Made by a program: the position numbers and the translations under genes. From positions 62,001 to 126,000 of the forward strand of contig JAAYTZ010000113.1 of the NCBI GenBank assembly GCA_012517965.1: a stretch of 64,000 nt of DNA. Reading direction: 5' to 3'. This DNA is from Propionibacterium sp. (GTDB lineage: Bacteria; Actinomycetota; Actinomycetes; Propionibacteriales; Propionibacteriaceae). The number at the start of each line of letters is the position of its first letter. Position 1 is the stretch's first letter. This document shows, one piece after another, positions 42,985 to 54,495 of the stretch. The notes under the pieces are model-generated. The model was not told the DNA's origin. It made no database searches and worked only from the letters and a program-made list of their open reading frames with translations.

Positions 42985-43971
42985 GTGCTGACCGTTCCCG
43001 TCTCCGTGCTCGACCTGTCGTTCGTCGCCCAGGGCCAGTCCACCGCGGACGCCCTGTCCGCAACCCTGGACCTCGCCCGGGCGGCCGACCGGCTGGGCTG
43101 CGTGCGGTTCTGGACCGCCGAGCACCACAACATGGGCTCGGTCGCCGCCACCAGCCCGGGGGTGCTCATCGCCGCGCTGGGGGCGGCGACCACCCGGATC
43201 CGCGTCGGATCGGGTGGGGTGATGCTGCCCAACCACAGCCCCTACGTGGTGGCCGAGCAGTTCGCGGTCCTCGAGGCCCTCTACCCGGGCCGCGTCGACC
43301 TCGGCATCGGGCGCGCCCCGGGCACGGACCCGCTCACGGCCTGGGCGCTTCGGCGCGGGCTGGAACGCGACGGCGTCGACGACTTCGCCGAGCACGTCCA
43401 GCTGATCCGGGCGTGGCTCAGCCCACAGGGTGTCCAGGCCGGCAACGGGCGGGAGTTGGCGGTGACCCCGCACGCCACCAGCTACCCGGAGGTGTGGCTG
43501 CTCGGCTCCTCGGACTTTTCGGCGCGTCTGGCCGGACGCCTCGGCCTGCGGTACGCCTACGCCGGGCACTTCGGCGAACTGGACCCCGCGGCCGTCGTGG
43601 AGCTCTACCGGCGGGGGTTCGAGCCGTCGGCCGAACTGGCGCAGCCGTTCGCGTCGGTGTGCGTGTCGGCGATCACCGCGCCGACCGACGCGGAAGCGCA
43701 GTTCCTCGCGGGCCCGGCCCGGCACCGCTGGCTCGGCCTGCGGCAGGGCCGCCGAGAGCCGTTGGTCGCTCCGGAGGAGGCGGCCCGGCTCCTGGGGCCC
43801 GGGGCGCACAGGCTGGCCGGCGTCAACCACGTCGGCACGCCGGACGCGGTGGCGTCCGCGATCAACGCCCTGGTGGAGCGGGCCGGCGCCGACGAGATCA
43901 TGATCGCCGGCGCGACGTACGACGTCGCCACCCGGATCGACACGCTGCGCTCCCTCACCGGCGCGGCCTGA
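42985..43971 (+). CDS. LLM-class flavin-dependent oxidoreductase (luciferase-like)
   Basis: 328 residues. The bacterial-luciferase-like TIM barrel is recognised by RFWTAEHHNMGSVAATSPGV (~46-65), RVGSGGVMLPNHSPYVVAEQ (~73-92), YPGRVDLGIGRAPGTDPLT (~100-118) and HVGTPDAVASAINALVERAG (~282-301). It uses reduced flavin (FMNH2, or possibly F420); the substrate is unknown. It is the MsnO8-like subgroup by its short N-terminus. Confidence 0.87.
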   Translation: MLTVPVSVLDLSFVAQGQSTADALSATLDLARAADRLGCVRFWTAEHHNMGSVAATSPGVLIAALGAATTRIRVGSGGVMLPNHSPYVVAEQFAVLEALYPGRVDLGIGRAPGTDPLTAWALRRGLERDGVDDFAEHVQLIRAWLSPQGVQAGNGRELAVTPHATSYPEVWLLGSSDFSARLAGRLGLRYAYAGHFGELDPAAVVELYRRGFEPSAELAQPFASVCVSAITAPTDAEAQFLAGPARHRWLGLRQGRREPLVAPEEAARLLGPGAHRLAGVNHVGTPDAVASAINALVERAGADEIMIAGATYDVATRIDTLRSLTGAA

Positions 43972-44013
43972 GCCGCCGGGCCACTTCGTTCCCGCGTCCC
44001 GTGCGGACGAGAG

Positions 44014-44045
44014 CAGGGCCCCGGACCGAGCGGTCCGGGGCCCTG
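44014..44045. terminator. 14-bp perfect hairpin between convergent genes
   Basis: CAGGGCCCCGGACC (44014-44027) and GGTCCGGGGCCCTG (44032-44045) pair fully around GAGC. It can terminate both the luciferase-like gene and the minus-strand DUF7455 gene. Confidence 0.75.
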
Positions 44046-44070
44046 AAGGGGTCTGGGGCGGGGGGTCTGC

Positions 44071-44259
44071 TCAGGCGAGGCGGCTCGTCTCGTCCTGGAT
44101 GTTGAGGGCGACCTGCCGCAGCTTGTCCTGGTGAGCCCGCGCGTGGTGGGCGCAGAACAGCAGCTCGCCACCCGAGGGAAGCGTGACCCGGAGGTACGCC
44201 TGAGCGCCGCAGCGATCGCAGCGATCGGCGACGGTGAGAGGTTCGGCGACGGTGATCAT
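44071..44259 (-). CDS. DUF7455-type small zinc-ribbon protein
   Basis: 62 residues, cytoplasmic. Two metal-binding pairs are visible: CDRCG (~14-18) and CAHH (~36-39), the pattern of the actinobacterial DUF7455 family. The function is unknown. It is found near the principal sigma factor and the second topoisomerase in Streptomyces also. GGAAGGAA precedes the ATG. Confidence 0.8.
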   Translation of the reverse strand: MITVAEPLTVADRCDRCGAQAYLRVTLPSGGELLFCAHHARAHQDKLRQVALNIQDETSRLA

Positions 44260-44471
44260 GGCGGTTCCTTCCTGGGTGCGGGCCGGCGGTTTCTTGCACT
44301 GGTCTGCATCTGGTCAACACGGTCTGGGTGCCGTTCATTCCCGCATCCGGCTCGACCCTAACCGCCGGCACCGACACTCCGGCACCCATCCCGGGGGACG
44401 TCCGGGAAAACTCGGGGGCGCCCGGGGGCGGGCTGCGCGGTGGTGTCGGTGCGGCCCGCTACGCTCGCCGC
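44260..44471. other. Divergent intergenic region between DUF7455 and the topoisomerase B gene
   Basis: No coding frame. It holds the DUF7455 ribosome site, a repeated GGTCTG/TGGTC pattern near 44300 and, at its right edge, the leaderless -10 of the topoisomerase gene. Confidence 0.35.
44460..44465 (+). promoter_or_regulatory. Candidate leaderless -10 of the topoisomerase B-subunit gene
   Basis: TACGCT, six bases before the GTG at 44472. Confidence 0.55.
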
Positions 44472-46559
44472 GTGACCACGTCGACCAAACCGAGGGCGGA
44501 AAGCCGCGATTACGAGGCGCGGCATTTGATGGTGCTGGAGGGGCTCGAGGCGGTCCGGAAGCGGCCCGCCATGTACATCGGCTCCACCGACACCAAAGGC
44601 CTCATGCACTGCCTCTGGGAGATCATCGACAACTCCGTGGATGAGGCCCTGGCCGGGTATGGCGACCTCATCACCGTGAGCCTGAACGCGGACGGGTCGA
44701 TCTCGGTGGCCGACGTCGGTCGTGGCATGCCGGTGGACACCGAGCCGCGCACCGGCCTCAGCGGCGTCGAGGTCATCTTCACCAAGCTCCACGCCGGCGG
44801 GAAGTTCGGCTCCGGCTCGTACACCGCGGCCGGGGGGCTGCACGGCGTGGGGGCGTCCGTGGTGAACGCCCTCAGCGCGCGGCTCGACGTCGAGGTGGAC
44901 CGCAACGGTGCCACATGGGCCGCCAGCTTCCGCCGCGGCGTCCCCGGGGTCTTCGCCGGGGAGGGGCCCGATGCCCCGTTCACCCCCCAGCCGGGGCTGC
45001 GCAAGGTCGGGCGGGTCGCCCGCGGCGTCACGGGCACGCGGCAGCGCTATTGGCCCGACCGGCAGATCTTCCTCAAGGACGCCAAGCTGTCGATGTCGCA
45101 GCTCGTCGCCCGAGCCCGCCAGACGGCGTTCCTGGTGCCCGGCCTCACCCTCGACATCACCGACGCCCGGACGCCGGACGGCGGCCATGAACGGTTCCAG
45201 TTCCGCGGCGGCATCTCCGAGTTCTGCGAGTTCCTCTCCGTCGACCCCGCGGTCACCGACGTGCTGCGCCTGACGGGCTCCGACACCTTCACCGAGACGG
45301 TGCCCGTGCTCGACGAGAACGGCGCCATGACCCCGACCGACGTCGAACGCACCCTCGACATCGACATCGCGCTGAGGTGGGGCACCGGCTACGAGACCAG
45401 GGTGCAGTCGTTCGTCAACATCGTGGCCACCCCCAAGGGGGGCACCCACGTGGCCGGCTTCGAACGCGGCCTCGTCCGGGCTTTCGCGAAGGGCCTCGAG
45501 GGCACCCGGCTGCTCAAGGCGTCCGAGGAGGTGGTGAAGGAGGACATCCTGGAGGGCCTGACCGCGGTCATCACGGTGCGGCTGCCCGAACCTCAGTTCG
45601 AGGGCCAGACCAAGGAGGTGCTGGGCACCCCGCCGGTCGCCCGCCTGGTCGCCCGGCTGGTCGAGCAGCAGCTCACCGACTTCCTCACCACCACGCGGGC
45701 GGCCCTGCGCCCCCAGGCGCGGGCGCTGATGGAGAAGGTCGTCGGCGCGTCCCGCACCCGGGTCGCCGCCCGCGCCCACCGCGAGAACCAGCGCCGGAAG
45801 AACGCGCTCGAGTCGTCGTCGCTGCCGGCCAAGCTGTCCGACTGCCGGTCCACCGACGTCGACCGCACGGAGCTGTTCATCGTCGAAGGCGACTCGGCGC
45901 TGGGAACCGCCAAACACGCCCGCAACTCCGAGTTCCAGGCGCTGCTGCCGATCCGCGGCAAGATCCTCAACGTCCAGAAGGCCTCGGTCGGCGACATGCT
46001 GAAGAACGCCGAGTGCGCGGCGATCATCCAGGTCGTCGGGGCGGGCTCGGGCCGCACCTTCGACGTGGACGCCGCCCGCTACGGCAAGGTCATCTTCATG
46101 GCCGACGCCGACTCCGACGGCGCCCACATCCGTTGCCTGCTGACCACCCTGTTCTTCAAGTACATGCGGCCCCTGATCGAGGCGGGGCGGGTCTACACGG
46201 CCGTGCCGCCGTTGCACCGCTTCGAACTCGTCAACCCGCGGAAGGGGCAGGAGAAGTTCATCTACACGTACTCGGACGCCGAGTACGCTCGGAAGCTCGC
46301 GGAACTGACCAAGAAGGGCATCGCCTTCAAGGAGCCGCAGCGCTACAAGGGTCTCGGCGAGATGGACGCCGACCAACTGGCCGACACCACCATGAACCCC
46401 CGTCACCGCACCCTGCGCCGGATCACGCTCGGGGAGGCCGAGGCGCTGGAGGAGGCGACCGCGACGTTCGAGAAGCTGATGGGCAACGACGTCGCGCCGC
46501 GCAAGGAGTTCATCATCGAGGGGGCTTACACCCTGGACGCCCAACGCATCGACGCCTGA
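44472..46559 (+). CDS. parE: Type IIA topoisomerase subunit B (ParE-like, second set)
   Basis: 695 residues. GHKL ATPase motifs EIIDNSVDEALAG (~53-65), DVGRGMPVD and GGLHGVGASVVNALS (~118-132) are complete. The TOPRIM domain has FIVEGDSALGTAKHARN (~471-487) and MADADSDGAHIRCLL (~544-558). It pairs with the A subunit at 47115-49610. Most actinobacteria rely on gyrase alone, but Streptomyces has a ParE/ParC pair near hrdB (SCO5822/SCO5836), which this matches in position. The GTG start fits a leaderless promoter. Confidence 0.9.
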   Translation: MTTSTKPRAESRDYEARHLMVLEGLEAVRKRPAMYIGSTDTKGLMHCLWEIIDNSVDEALAGYGDLITVSLNADGSISVADVGRGMPVDTEPRTGLSGVEVIFTKLHAGGKFGSGSYTAAGGLHGVGASVVNALSARLDVEVDRNGATWAASFRRGVPGVFAGEGPDAPFTPQPGLRKVGRVARGVTGTRQRYWPDRQIFLKDAKLSMSQLVARARQTAFLVPGLTLDITDARTPDGGHERFQFRGGISEFCEFLSVDPAVTDVLRLTGSDTFTETVPVLDENGAMTPTDVERTLDIDIALRWGTGYETRVQSFVNIVATPKGGTHVAGFERGLVRAFAKGLEGTRLLKASEEVVKEDILEGLTAVITVRLPEPQFEGQTKEVLGTPPVARLVARLVEQQLTDFLTTTRAALRPQARALMEKVVGASRTRVAARAHRENQRRKNALESSSLPAKLSDCRSTDVDRTELFIVEGDSALGTAKHARNSEFQALLPIRGKILNVQKASVGDMLKNAECAAIIQVVGAGSGRTFDVDAARYGKVIFMADADSDGAHIRCLLTTLFFKYMRPLIEAGRVYTAVPPLHRFELVNPRKGQEKFIYTYSDAEYARKLAELTKKGIAFKEPQRYKGLGEMDADQLADTTMNPRHRTLRRITLGEAEALEEATATFEKLMGNDVAPRKEFIIEGAYTLDAQRIDA

Positions 46560-46567
46560 CCCCGATG

Positions 46568-46573
46568 TAGGTT
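46568..46573 (+). promoter_or_regulatory. Candidate leaderless -10 of the carbonic anhydrase gene
   Basis: TAGGTT, seven bases before the GTG at 46581. Confidence 0.55.
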
Positions 46574-46580
46574 GTCGCCC

Positions 46581-47075
46581 GTGACGAGATCCTTCGACGA
46601 TCTGTTGGCCGCCAACCGACGCTACGGCAAGACCGCCCCGCGCGGCTTCGATGGAATCGCCCACGAGGGCGTCCTCATCCTGACGTGCATGGACTCGCGC
46701 CTGGAACCGCTGGAGATGGTGGGCCTCCGGGTGGGGGAGGCCAAGATCCTGCGGACCCCGGGCGGTCGGCTCACCCCGGACGCCCTGGCCGGCATGGTGA
46801 TGGGGGTCCACAAGCTCGCGGTCGACCGCATCCTGATCGTGCCGCACACCAAGTGCGCCGCGGCGTCCATGACCGAGGAGCAGATGGCCGACGCCATCAC
46901 GGCGGCGGCCGGGGTGGACGCCCACGGCTTCCACTTCGGTGTCGACCCCGACCAGATGGCACGGCTGCGGGAGGACGTGGAGACCGTGCGCAACCACCCG
47001 CTGGTCGGCCCGTTCGCCGAGGTGGCCGGCTTCCTCTACGACGTCGAGACGGGGCTGCTGGACCGCAAGGTCTGA
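46581..47075 (+). CDS. Beta-class carbonic anhydrase
   Basis: 164 residues, the size of the small Rv1284 type. Zinc ligands and catalytic pair are visible: CMDSRLEPLE (~36-45; Cys and the Asp-Arg pair) and HTKCAAASM (His ~88, Cys ~91). It hydrates CO2 to bicarbonate, supplying biotin carboxylases. A GTG start is chosen by the leaderless -10. Confidence 0.9.
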   Translation: MTRSFDDLLAANRRYGKTAPRGFDGIAHEGVLILTCMDSRLEPLEMVGLRVGEAKILRTPGGRLTPDALAGMVMGVHKLAVDRILIVPHTKCAAASMTEEQMADAITAAAGVDAHGFHFGVDPDQMARLREDVETVRNHPLVGPFAEVAGFLYDVETGLLDRKV

Positions 47076-47096
47076 GCGGCGCCGGCGGGCGAACGC

Positions 47097-47114
47097 GACC
47101 GGGCCTTGGCCCGG

Positions 47115-47116
<2 letters not shown>
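47097..47116. terminator. Perfect 9-bp inverted repeat between convergent genes
   Basis: GACCGGGCC (47097-47105) and GGCCCGGTC (47108-47116) with TT between. It overlaps the stop codon of the topoisomerase A gene and can serve both directions. Confidence 0.6.
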
Positions 47117-49610
<2,494 letters not shown>

Positions 49611-49723
49611 GCTTGCTCACTCCTCATCGGGCGCCGACTGCGCGTGGCACATTCTGCCGCGTCGGCGGCGACCCGGACGCCCCGACAGGCCGGTCTTCCG
49701 GCCCCGTCCGAGCCGGGCCGGGT

Positions 49724-51682
49724 TCAGATCGTCAGGACGCGGTCGCCGCGGAACGGGCCCACCGCGGCCCGGACGGCGGGCGCCAGGTGGGCGGGGACGA
49801 TGACGACGGCCCGCGGGCGGGCGGTCAGGATGCGAGCCGAATCGCGTGGCACGTCGAGCACGATCTCGGCCCCCTGCCCGGCCCGGTCCGGCAGCAGGGT
49901 GCGCAGCACGCTCGACTGGTCGGAGTCCCAGTTCTGGCCGCAGCCGATGACCCACACGCCGACCCGGACGGCGTCCTCGTGGTTCGTGCCGGGGGTCAGC
50001 AGGTAGTACTCGCCGGGGCGCCCGTCGATCACGGCGCAGGCCGCCCGCAGCGCCTGCGCGAGGCCCGCGCGCCGGTCGGGGCCGGTGGAGGCGAGGTCGC
50101 GCCGCACCGCTCCCCCGGGCGACAGCGGCAAGGCGCCGAGGGGCACCGGGGAACCCACCGCGAACAGCAGCGCGACCGTGGCCGCGGCGGTGAGCGCGAC
50201 CCGTGCCGAGCGCCACCGAGGGGCGGCCGCGTCGGCGATCGTCGCCGCGGCGACGAGCCCGATGGTTCCGGCGACGACGGTGGTGGCGCAGAGCACCTTG
50301 ATGCCGTAGTAGCGGGGCCCGCCGACCCGGGCGTACTCGTAGCCCAGCATCCCGCCCGCCAGGGCCAGGGCCACCGCCGACACCAGCGCCAGGGCCGCCA
50401 CCGAGGCCAGTTCGGCGCGAGAGGCGGCCGAGGTCCGGCGGCCGGCCAGCCACCCGGCCACGAGGGGCAGGAGCAGGCCGGCCAGCGCGAACACGATCGG
50501 CCAGCCCAGCGAGCTCGTCCGGATCGCGCCGCCCAACAGCAGGAACCGGTCGATGGCCGCCCCGAGGGTCTGCGTGGCGCCGGTGCCCTCCCCGGCGAGC
50601 CCGGCGGCGGGGGACTGGTGGGTCAGCAGGGCCAGCGCCGGCACCGGGAGGGCCGCGGGGGCGGTTCGGATCAGCCGGAGCAGGGTGCCGGGCTCGGCCC
50701 GCCGGGCCACCCAGACGGCGAGGGGCACCGGCGCCAGGAACGCCAGCAGGATCGTCCACGTGCCGAAGACGCCCGCGACGGCGGCGCCGAACAGCAGCCA
50801 GTGCCCCACGTCGGCGTCCCGCCGCCAGGTGAGCACGAGCAAGGCGGCCGCGGTCGCGAGCCCGGCGGCCACCAGGAACCCGCCGAACCCGTAGTAGGGC
50901 ACCTGGGCGGTGTCCTCGACCTGCAGGAACAGCGTGGTTAGCCCGGCGAGCGCCGGTGCGAGCAGCAGGGGCCGGCGGCGGAAGACGGGGGCCGCGCAGG
51001 CGAGCGCCGCCGCCATCAGCAGCGTCAGGGCCACGACCACGACCGAGGCGTGCCCGTAGGCGGCGAACTCCGCGGCGAGGGGGGCGGAGCGACCGATCCC
51101 CACCTCCATCAGGGCGGCCACGCCGGCGTGGTACCCCCGGGGGTAGCCCCCGAACGCGCCGGCGAAGGCCTCGGTGGGTGAGCGCAGTTGCTCGACCATG
51201 GCGAAGTGCCCGGCGTGGTCCCAGCCCAGCATCATCCGCACCAGCACATGGTCGGCGTCCCCGGCCCAGGGCAGGAACCACCACCCGAGGAGCAGGCCGA
51301 ACCCGGCGACGGCGGCCTCGGGCGCACCGATCCGGGGGAGGGCGGCCCGCAGGGCGTCCGCCGGGTCGGAGCGCAGCGCCAGCCGGACCAACAGGACGAC
51401 CGCCCCGAGCACCCAGACGGTGGCCACCCGGGGCGGGAAGGCGTCCGGCCAGGGGACCGCGTACGAGAACTGGGCGGCGACGAGCCCGAGCAGCAGCAGC
51501 TGCCCCAGCCGGGCGGCCCCGGTCGCGTGGAGCGGAAGCACGGCCAGCACCACCAGCGCGGCCAGCGGGGTCGCGACGAGCGGCGCCGCGACCCCCAACG
51601 CCACCAGCGAGAACGCGAGGGCGCCGAGCCCGGCCCGCGTGCGGGCGGCTGCGGGGTGAACCTGGGCGGAGGTGGCGGCCAC
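49724..51682 (-). CDS. Polytopic membrane protein, GT-C glycosyltransferase-like
   Basis: 652 residues with roughly 13 hydrophobic segments up to ~500 and a soluble C-terminal domain (CAVIDGRPGEYYLLTPGTNH, WVIGCGQNWDSDQSS). The first outer loop has GWDHAGHFAMVEQ, an acidic loop of the kind that carries the catalytic Asp in GT-C enzymes. No family is recognised with certainty. The GTG start is two bases downstream of the stop of the App1 gene, so they form an operon. Confidence 0.6.
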   Translation of the reverse strand: MAATSAQVHPAAARTRAGLGALAFSLVALGVAAPLVATPLAALVVLAVLPLHATGAARLGQLLLLGLVAAQFSYAVPWPDAFPPRVATVWVLGAVVLLVRLALRSDPADALRAALPRIGAPEAAVAGFGLLLGWWFLPWAGDADHVLVRMMLGWDHAGHFAMVEQLRSPTEAFAGAFGGYPRGYHAGVAALMEVGIGRSAPLAAEFAAYGHASVVVVALTLLMAAALACAAPVFRRRPLLLAPALAGLTTLFLQVEDTAQVPYYGFGGFLVAAGLATAAALLVLTWRRDADVGHWLLFGAAVAGVFGTWTILLAFLAPVPLAVWVARRAEPGTLLRLIRTAPAALPVPALALLTHQSPAAGLAGEGTGATQTLGAAIDRFLLLGGAIRTSSLGWPIVFALAGLLLPLVAGWLAGRRTSAASRAELASVAALALVSAVALALAGGMLGYEYARVGGPRYYGIKVLCATTVVAGTIGLVAAATIADAAAPRWRSARVALTAAATVALLFAVGSPVPLGALPLSPGGAVRRDLASTGPDRRAGLAQALRAACAVIDGRPGEYYLLTPGTNHEDAVRVGVWVIGCGQNWDSDQSSVLRTLLPDRAGQGAEIVLDVPRDSARILTARPRAVVIVPAHLAPAVRAAVGPFRGDRVLTI

Positions 51683-51684
51683 GG

Positions 51685-52728
51685 CTACCGGGTCACGATG
51701 CCCAGGTCGCGCAGCTTCATCAGGAGGCCGCGCCCGTCGGGAGCCTGGATGATCGGCGTGCCCGGATGGCGCCTCCGCCGCGAGGGCTCGATGGGCTCCA
51801 GGGTGCCGTGCGCGAGGAACTGCTCGGTGGGGTTGAGTCTGCGGATCAGGACCGCCCGCACCCGCTCGGGGTCCGATTCGGCGAACTCCCCGTAGATCTC
51901 GGGGTCGTGCTGGCCGTCGTCGCCGACGAGGAGCCAACGGATCCGGGGGAAGTCCGTCGCCAGTTGCAGCAGGGCGGAGCGCTTGTGCTGCTGGCCGGAG
52001 CGGAACCAGCCGGTGTTCGTGGGGCCCCAGTCGGTCAGCAGCATCGGCCCGTCCGGGAACCGGTGCCGCTGCAGGAACCTGCGCAGGAACGCCTGCGTGT
52101 TCCACGCGCCGGTCGAGAGGTACACCAGCGGCGCGTTCGGGTGAGCCGCCAGCAACTCCCGGAACATGGCGGCCATGCCCGGGACCGCCTGGCGGGCGGC
52201 CTCCGTGCGGAAGAACGAGTTCCAGGCCGCGATGAGCGGCCGCGGCAGCATCGTGGAGATCACCGTGTCGTCGAGGTCGCTGATGATCCCGAACGTCTCC
52301 GCGTTGGGCACGACGAGCACCGAGGCCGGGAACTCGCGGCCCCCCGGCAGCGCGATGGTCGCCGTCCGCCAGCCGGGCGGCTCGCCGTGGTCCCGGAGCC
52401 GATGGTCGATGTAGCCGCCGCGATCGGTGGAGCCGGTGACGGTGGCGTCCCCGAACCGGATGGTGTACCGCGCGTGCACGGTGGCCGCCGTGATGAAGTT
52501 GCGCCAGCCCCGCCGATTGAGGAACTCCTCGGCGGCCTGGCCCAGCTGGGTGTCGCTCCAGCGCGGTGAGAGCACGACCCGGCCGAGCAGGCGGGCGCCG
52601 TCCTCGGTGCCGTAGCCGGTGTAGGGGATGACCCGCTCGGTCCAGCCGAGCAACCGGAACAGCCACTCGGCGCGCCGGTCGAGCCACAGTTCGACGCGGG
52701 CCGCGATGAAGGGCCGGTTGCTGCTCAC
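51685..52728 (-). CDS. App1-family phosphatidate phosphatase-like protein (DUF2183)
   Basis: 347 residues. The App1 catalytic motif DLDDTVISTML (~156-166), a DxDxT-type HAD-like motif, is followed by YLSTGAWNTQAFLRRFLQRH (~208-227) and LLVGDDGQHDPEIYGEF (~264-280). In yeast App1 dephosphorylates phosphatidic acid; the bacterial substrate is not established. The start is a GTG seven bases after TAGGGT. It leads an operon with the GT-C-like membrane protein, which suggests lipid-linked or envelope chemistry. Confidence 0.82.
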   Translation of the reverse strand: MSSNRPFIAARVELWLDRRAEWLFRLLGWTERVIPYTGYGTEDGARLLGRVVLSPRWSDTQLGQAAEEFLNRRGWRNFITAATVHARYTIRFGDATVTGSTDRGGYIDHRLRDHGEPPGWRTATIALPGGREFPASVLVVPNAETFGIISDLDDTVISTMLPRPLIAAWNSFFRTEAARQAVPGMAAMFRELLAAHPNAPLVYLSTGAWNTQAFLRRFLQRHRFPDGPMLLTDWGPTNTGWFRSGQQHKRSALLQLATDFPRIRWLLVGDDGQHDPEIYGEFAESDPERVRAVLIRRLNPTEQFLAHGTLEPIEPSRRRRHPGTPIIQAPDGRGLLMKLRDLGIVTR

Positions 52729-52735
52729 GGCGCAC

Positions 52736-52741
52736 ACCCTA
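52736..52741 (-). promoter_or_regulatory. Candidate leaderless -10 of the App1-like gene
   Basis: Minus-strand TAGGGT, seven bases before the GTG at 52728. Confidence 0.55.
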
Positions 52742-52816
52742 CCGGCGCGCCTCCGGGGGGACCCGTCAGGCCCGGGGCGTGCCGGCGGCGTCCGCGGCTC
52801 GTGGGAGGATGGGGCA

Positions 52817-53377
52817 ATGACCACCGGCACGTTGCCCAAAACCCTCAAGGACGCGATCGTCTCCTGCGGCTTCTTCCCCGACGTCATCACGACGACGTTG
52901 GCCCGCGCCCTGGGCGGGGAAGAGGTCCGGTCCTCGGTGGTCCACCACGAGGCCACGTTCGACCGGGACGAGTTCCACCGCCACGTCACGGTGCTCCTGC
53001 TGACCCCGCGCCGGCTGCTCGTCAGCCACACCGACGACGGGGAGGCGGGCGCCCCGCAGGCGATGTCGACCCTGGAGAGCATCCCGCTGCGCTCGATCCG
53101 CTCGGTGGCCTTGACGAACGTGGTGCCGGACCCGGCGCGCTTCGCGCGCGGCCAGGCCGTCGCCGAGGTGTGGCTGAGCGTCGGCTGGGGCGCGCTGCGC
53201 CGGGTGGAGATCGTCCCGGCCAACTGCGGCGATCCCCACTGCGAGGCCGATCACGGCTACGACGCCCAGAACATCGACGACGACCTCACGGTTCGGATGA
53301 GCACGGCCGCCGACGGCGAGGAGACGGTCCGCCGGCTCATCGACTTCGCGACCGCGCTGCAGCTGGCGGTCGCCTGA
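52817..53377 (+). CDS. DUF5998 family protein
   Basis: 186 residues, cytoplasmic. Family pattern: LKDAIVSCGFFPDVITTTLA (~10-29), HHEATFDRDEFHRHVTVLLL (~43-62), and CGDPHCEADHGYDA (~136-149) with two Cys and a His. The function is unknown; it is widespread in actinobacteria. GGAGGAT lies just upstream of the ATG and could serve as a ribosome site or as a GAGGAT -10. The next gene starts four bases after its stop. Confidence 0.75.
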   Translation: MTTGTLPKTLKDAIVSCGFFPDVITTTLARALGGEEVRSSVVHHEATFDRDEFHRHVTVLLLTPRRLLVSHTDDGEAGAPQAMSTLESIPLRSIRSVALTNVVPDPARFARGQAVAEVWLSVGWGALRRVEIVPANCGDPHCEADHGYDAQNIDDDLTVRMSTAADGEETVRRLIDFATALQLAVA

Positions 53378-53380
53378 CCC

Positions 53381-54493
53381 ATGGCCGCGCCCACCCTGCC
53401 CCGCTACGACGAGGCCGCGCTCAGCGACCTGGTGCCCAGCGTGGCCGCCCACCTCGGGCTCCCCGGCGAGGACGTCCTGGGGTTGCCGGACGCCGACCGG
53501 TACGTCCTGCTCCTCGTCGACGGCCTGGGGACGGCCCAGCTCGCGGAAGCGGCGGCCGCGGCCCCCTACCTGGCCGGCCTGCTCGGTGGCGGCCGCGCGC
53601 TCACCAGCGTCGTGCCGTCCACCACCGCCACCGCGCTGACGTCCCTCGGCACCGGCCTGCCGCCCGGGCAGCACGGCCTCGCGGGCTTCACGTTCCGCAA
53701 CCCCTTCACCGGGGGCCTGCTGAACTCGCTGGCCTGGGAGCCCGGCCTGTCGGGACTCGATCTCCAGCCGCGGCTGACCGCCTACGAGCGACTGGCGCGC
53801 GCGGGCGTCCAGATCTCCACCGCCTTGCCCGCCCACTTCGCCGGGACCGGCCTCACCGAGGCCGGGCTGCGGGGCGGCCGCTTCCTCGGGGTCACCGACG
53901 AGTCCGCCCTGGAGCGGCGCGTGCACCAGATCGTGGACGCCGCGACGGCGGGTCCGCGCACCCTCGTCTACGCCTACGAGCGGTCCCTGGACCACGAGGG
54001 CCACGGCCACGGGTGGCGCAGTCCCCAGTGGACGGCCGCCCTGAGTTGGACCGACGACCTGGCGGCCCGCCTGCGCGCCGCGCTCCCCGACGATGTCCGG
54101 CTCCTGGTCACCGCCGACCACGGGATGGTCGACGTGCCGGCGGCCGCCCGGCTGGTCGTGGAGGATGAGCCGGACCTGGCGGCCGAACTCGACCTGCTGG
54201 CCGGCGAGGGGCGTCTGCGGCACCTCTACACCGCCCGGCCGGCTGCGGTGGCGGCGCGGTGGCGCGCCGGGCTGGGGGAGCGCGCCTGGGTCAGAACCCG
54301 CGCCGAGGCGGTGGAGGAGGGCTGGTTCGGGTGGCTCGCCCCCCACCTCGCCGACCGGTTCGGCGACGTGCTGGTCGCCCTCCGCGACGACCACGCCGTG
54401 ATGAGCCGCACCTTCCCGCGCGAGCTCGGCCTGATCGGCATGCACGGGTCGCTGACCGCGGCGGAGATGAACGTCCCCCTGTTGGTGGACTGA
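53381..54493 (+). CDS. Alkaline-phosphatase superfamily (nucleotide pyrophosphatase-like) protein
   Basis: 370 residues. Metal and nucleophile motifs: LLLVDGLGTAQL (~43-54; first metal Asp), VVPSTTATALTSLGTGLPPG (~75-94; nucleophile Thr), YERSLDHEGHGHG (~197-209) and TADHGMVDVP (~243-252). No signal peptide. Expected to hydrolyse a phosphodiester or phosphomonoester. It lies between DUF5998 and thymidine kinase in one operon. Confidence 0.85.
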   Translation: MAAPTLPRYDEAALSDLVPSVAAHLGLPGEDVLGLPDADRYVLLLVDGLGTAQLAEAAAAAPYLAGLLGGGRALTSVVPSTTATALTSLGTGLPPGQHGLAGFTFRNPFTGGLLNSLAWEPGLSGLDLQPRLTAYERLARAGVQISTALPAHFAGTGLTEAGLRGGRFLGVTDESALERRVHQIVDAATAGPRTLVYAYERSLDHEGHGHGWRSPQWTAALSWTDDLAARLRAALPDDVRLLVTADHGMVDVPAAARLVVEDEPDLAAELDLLAGEGRLRHLYTARPAAVAARWRAGLGERAWVRTRAEAVEEGWFGWLAPHLADRFGDVLVALRDDHAVMSRTFPRELGLIGMHGSLTAAEMNVPLLVD

Positions 54494-54495
54494 CG

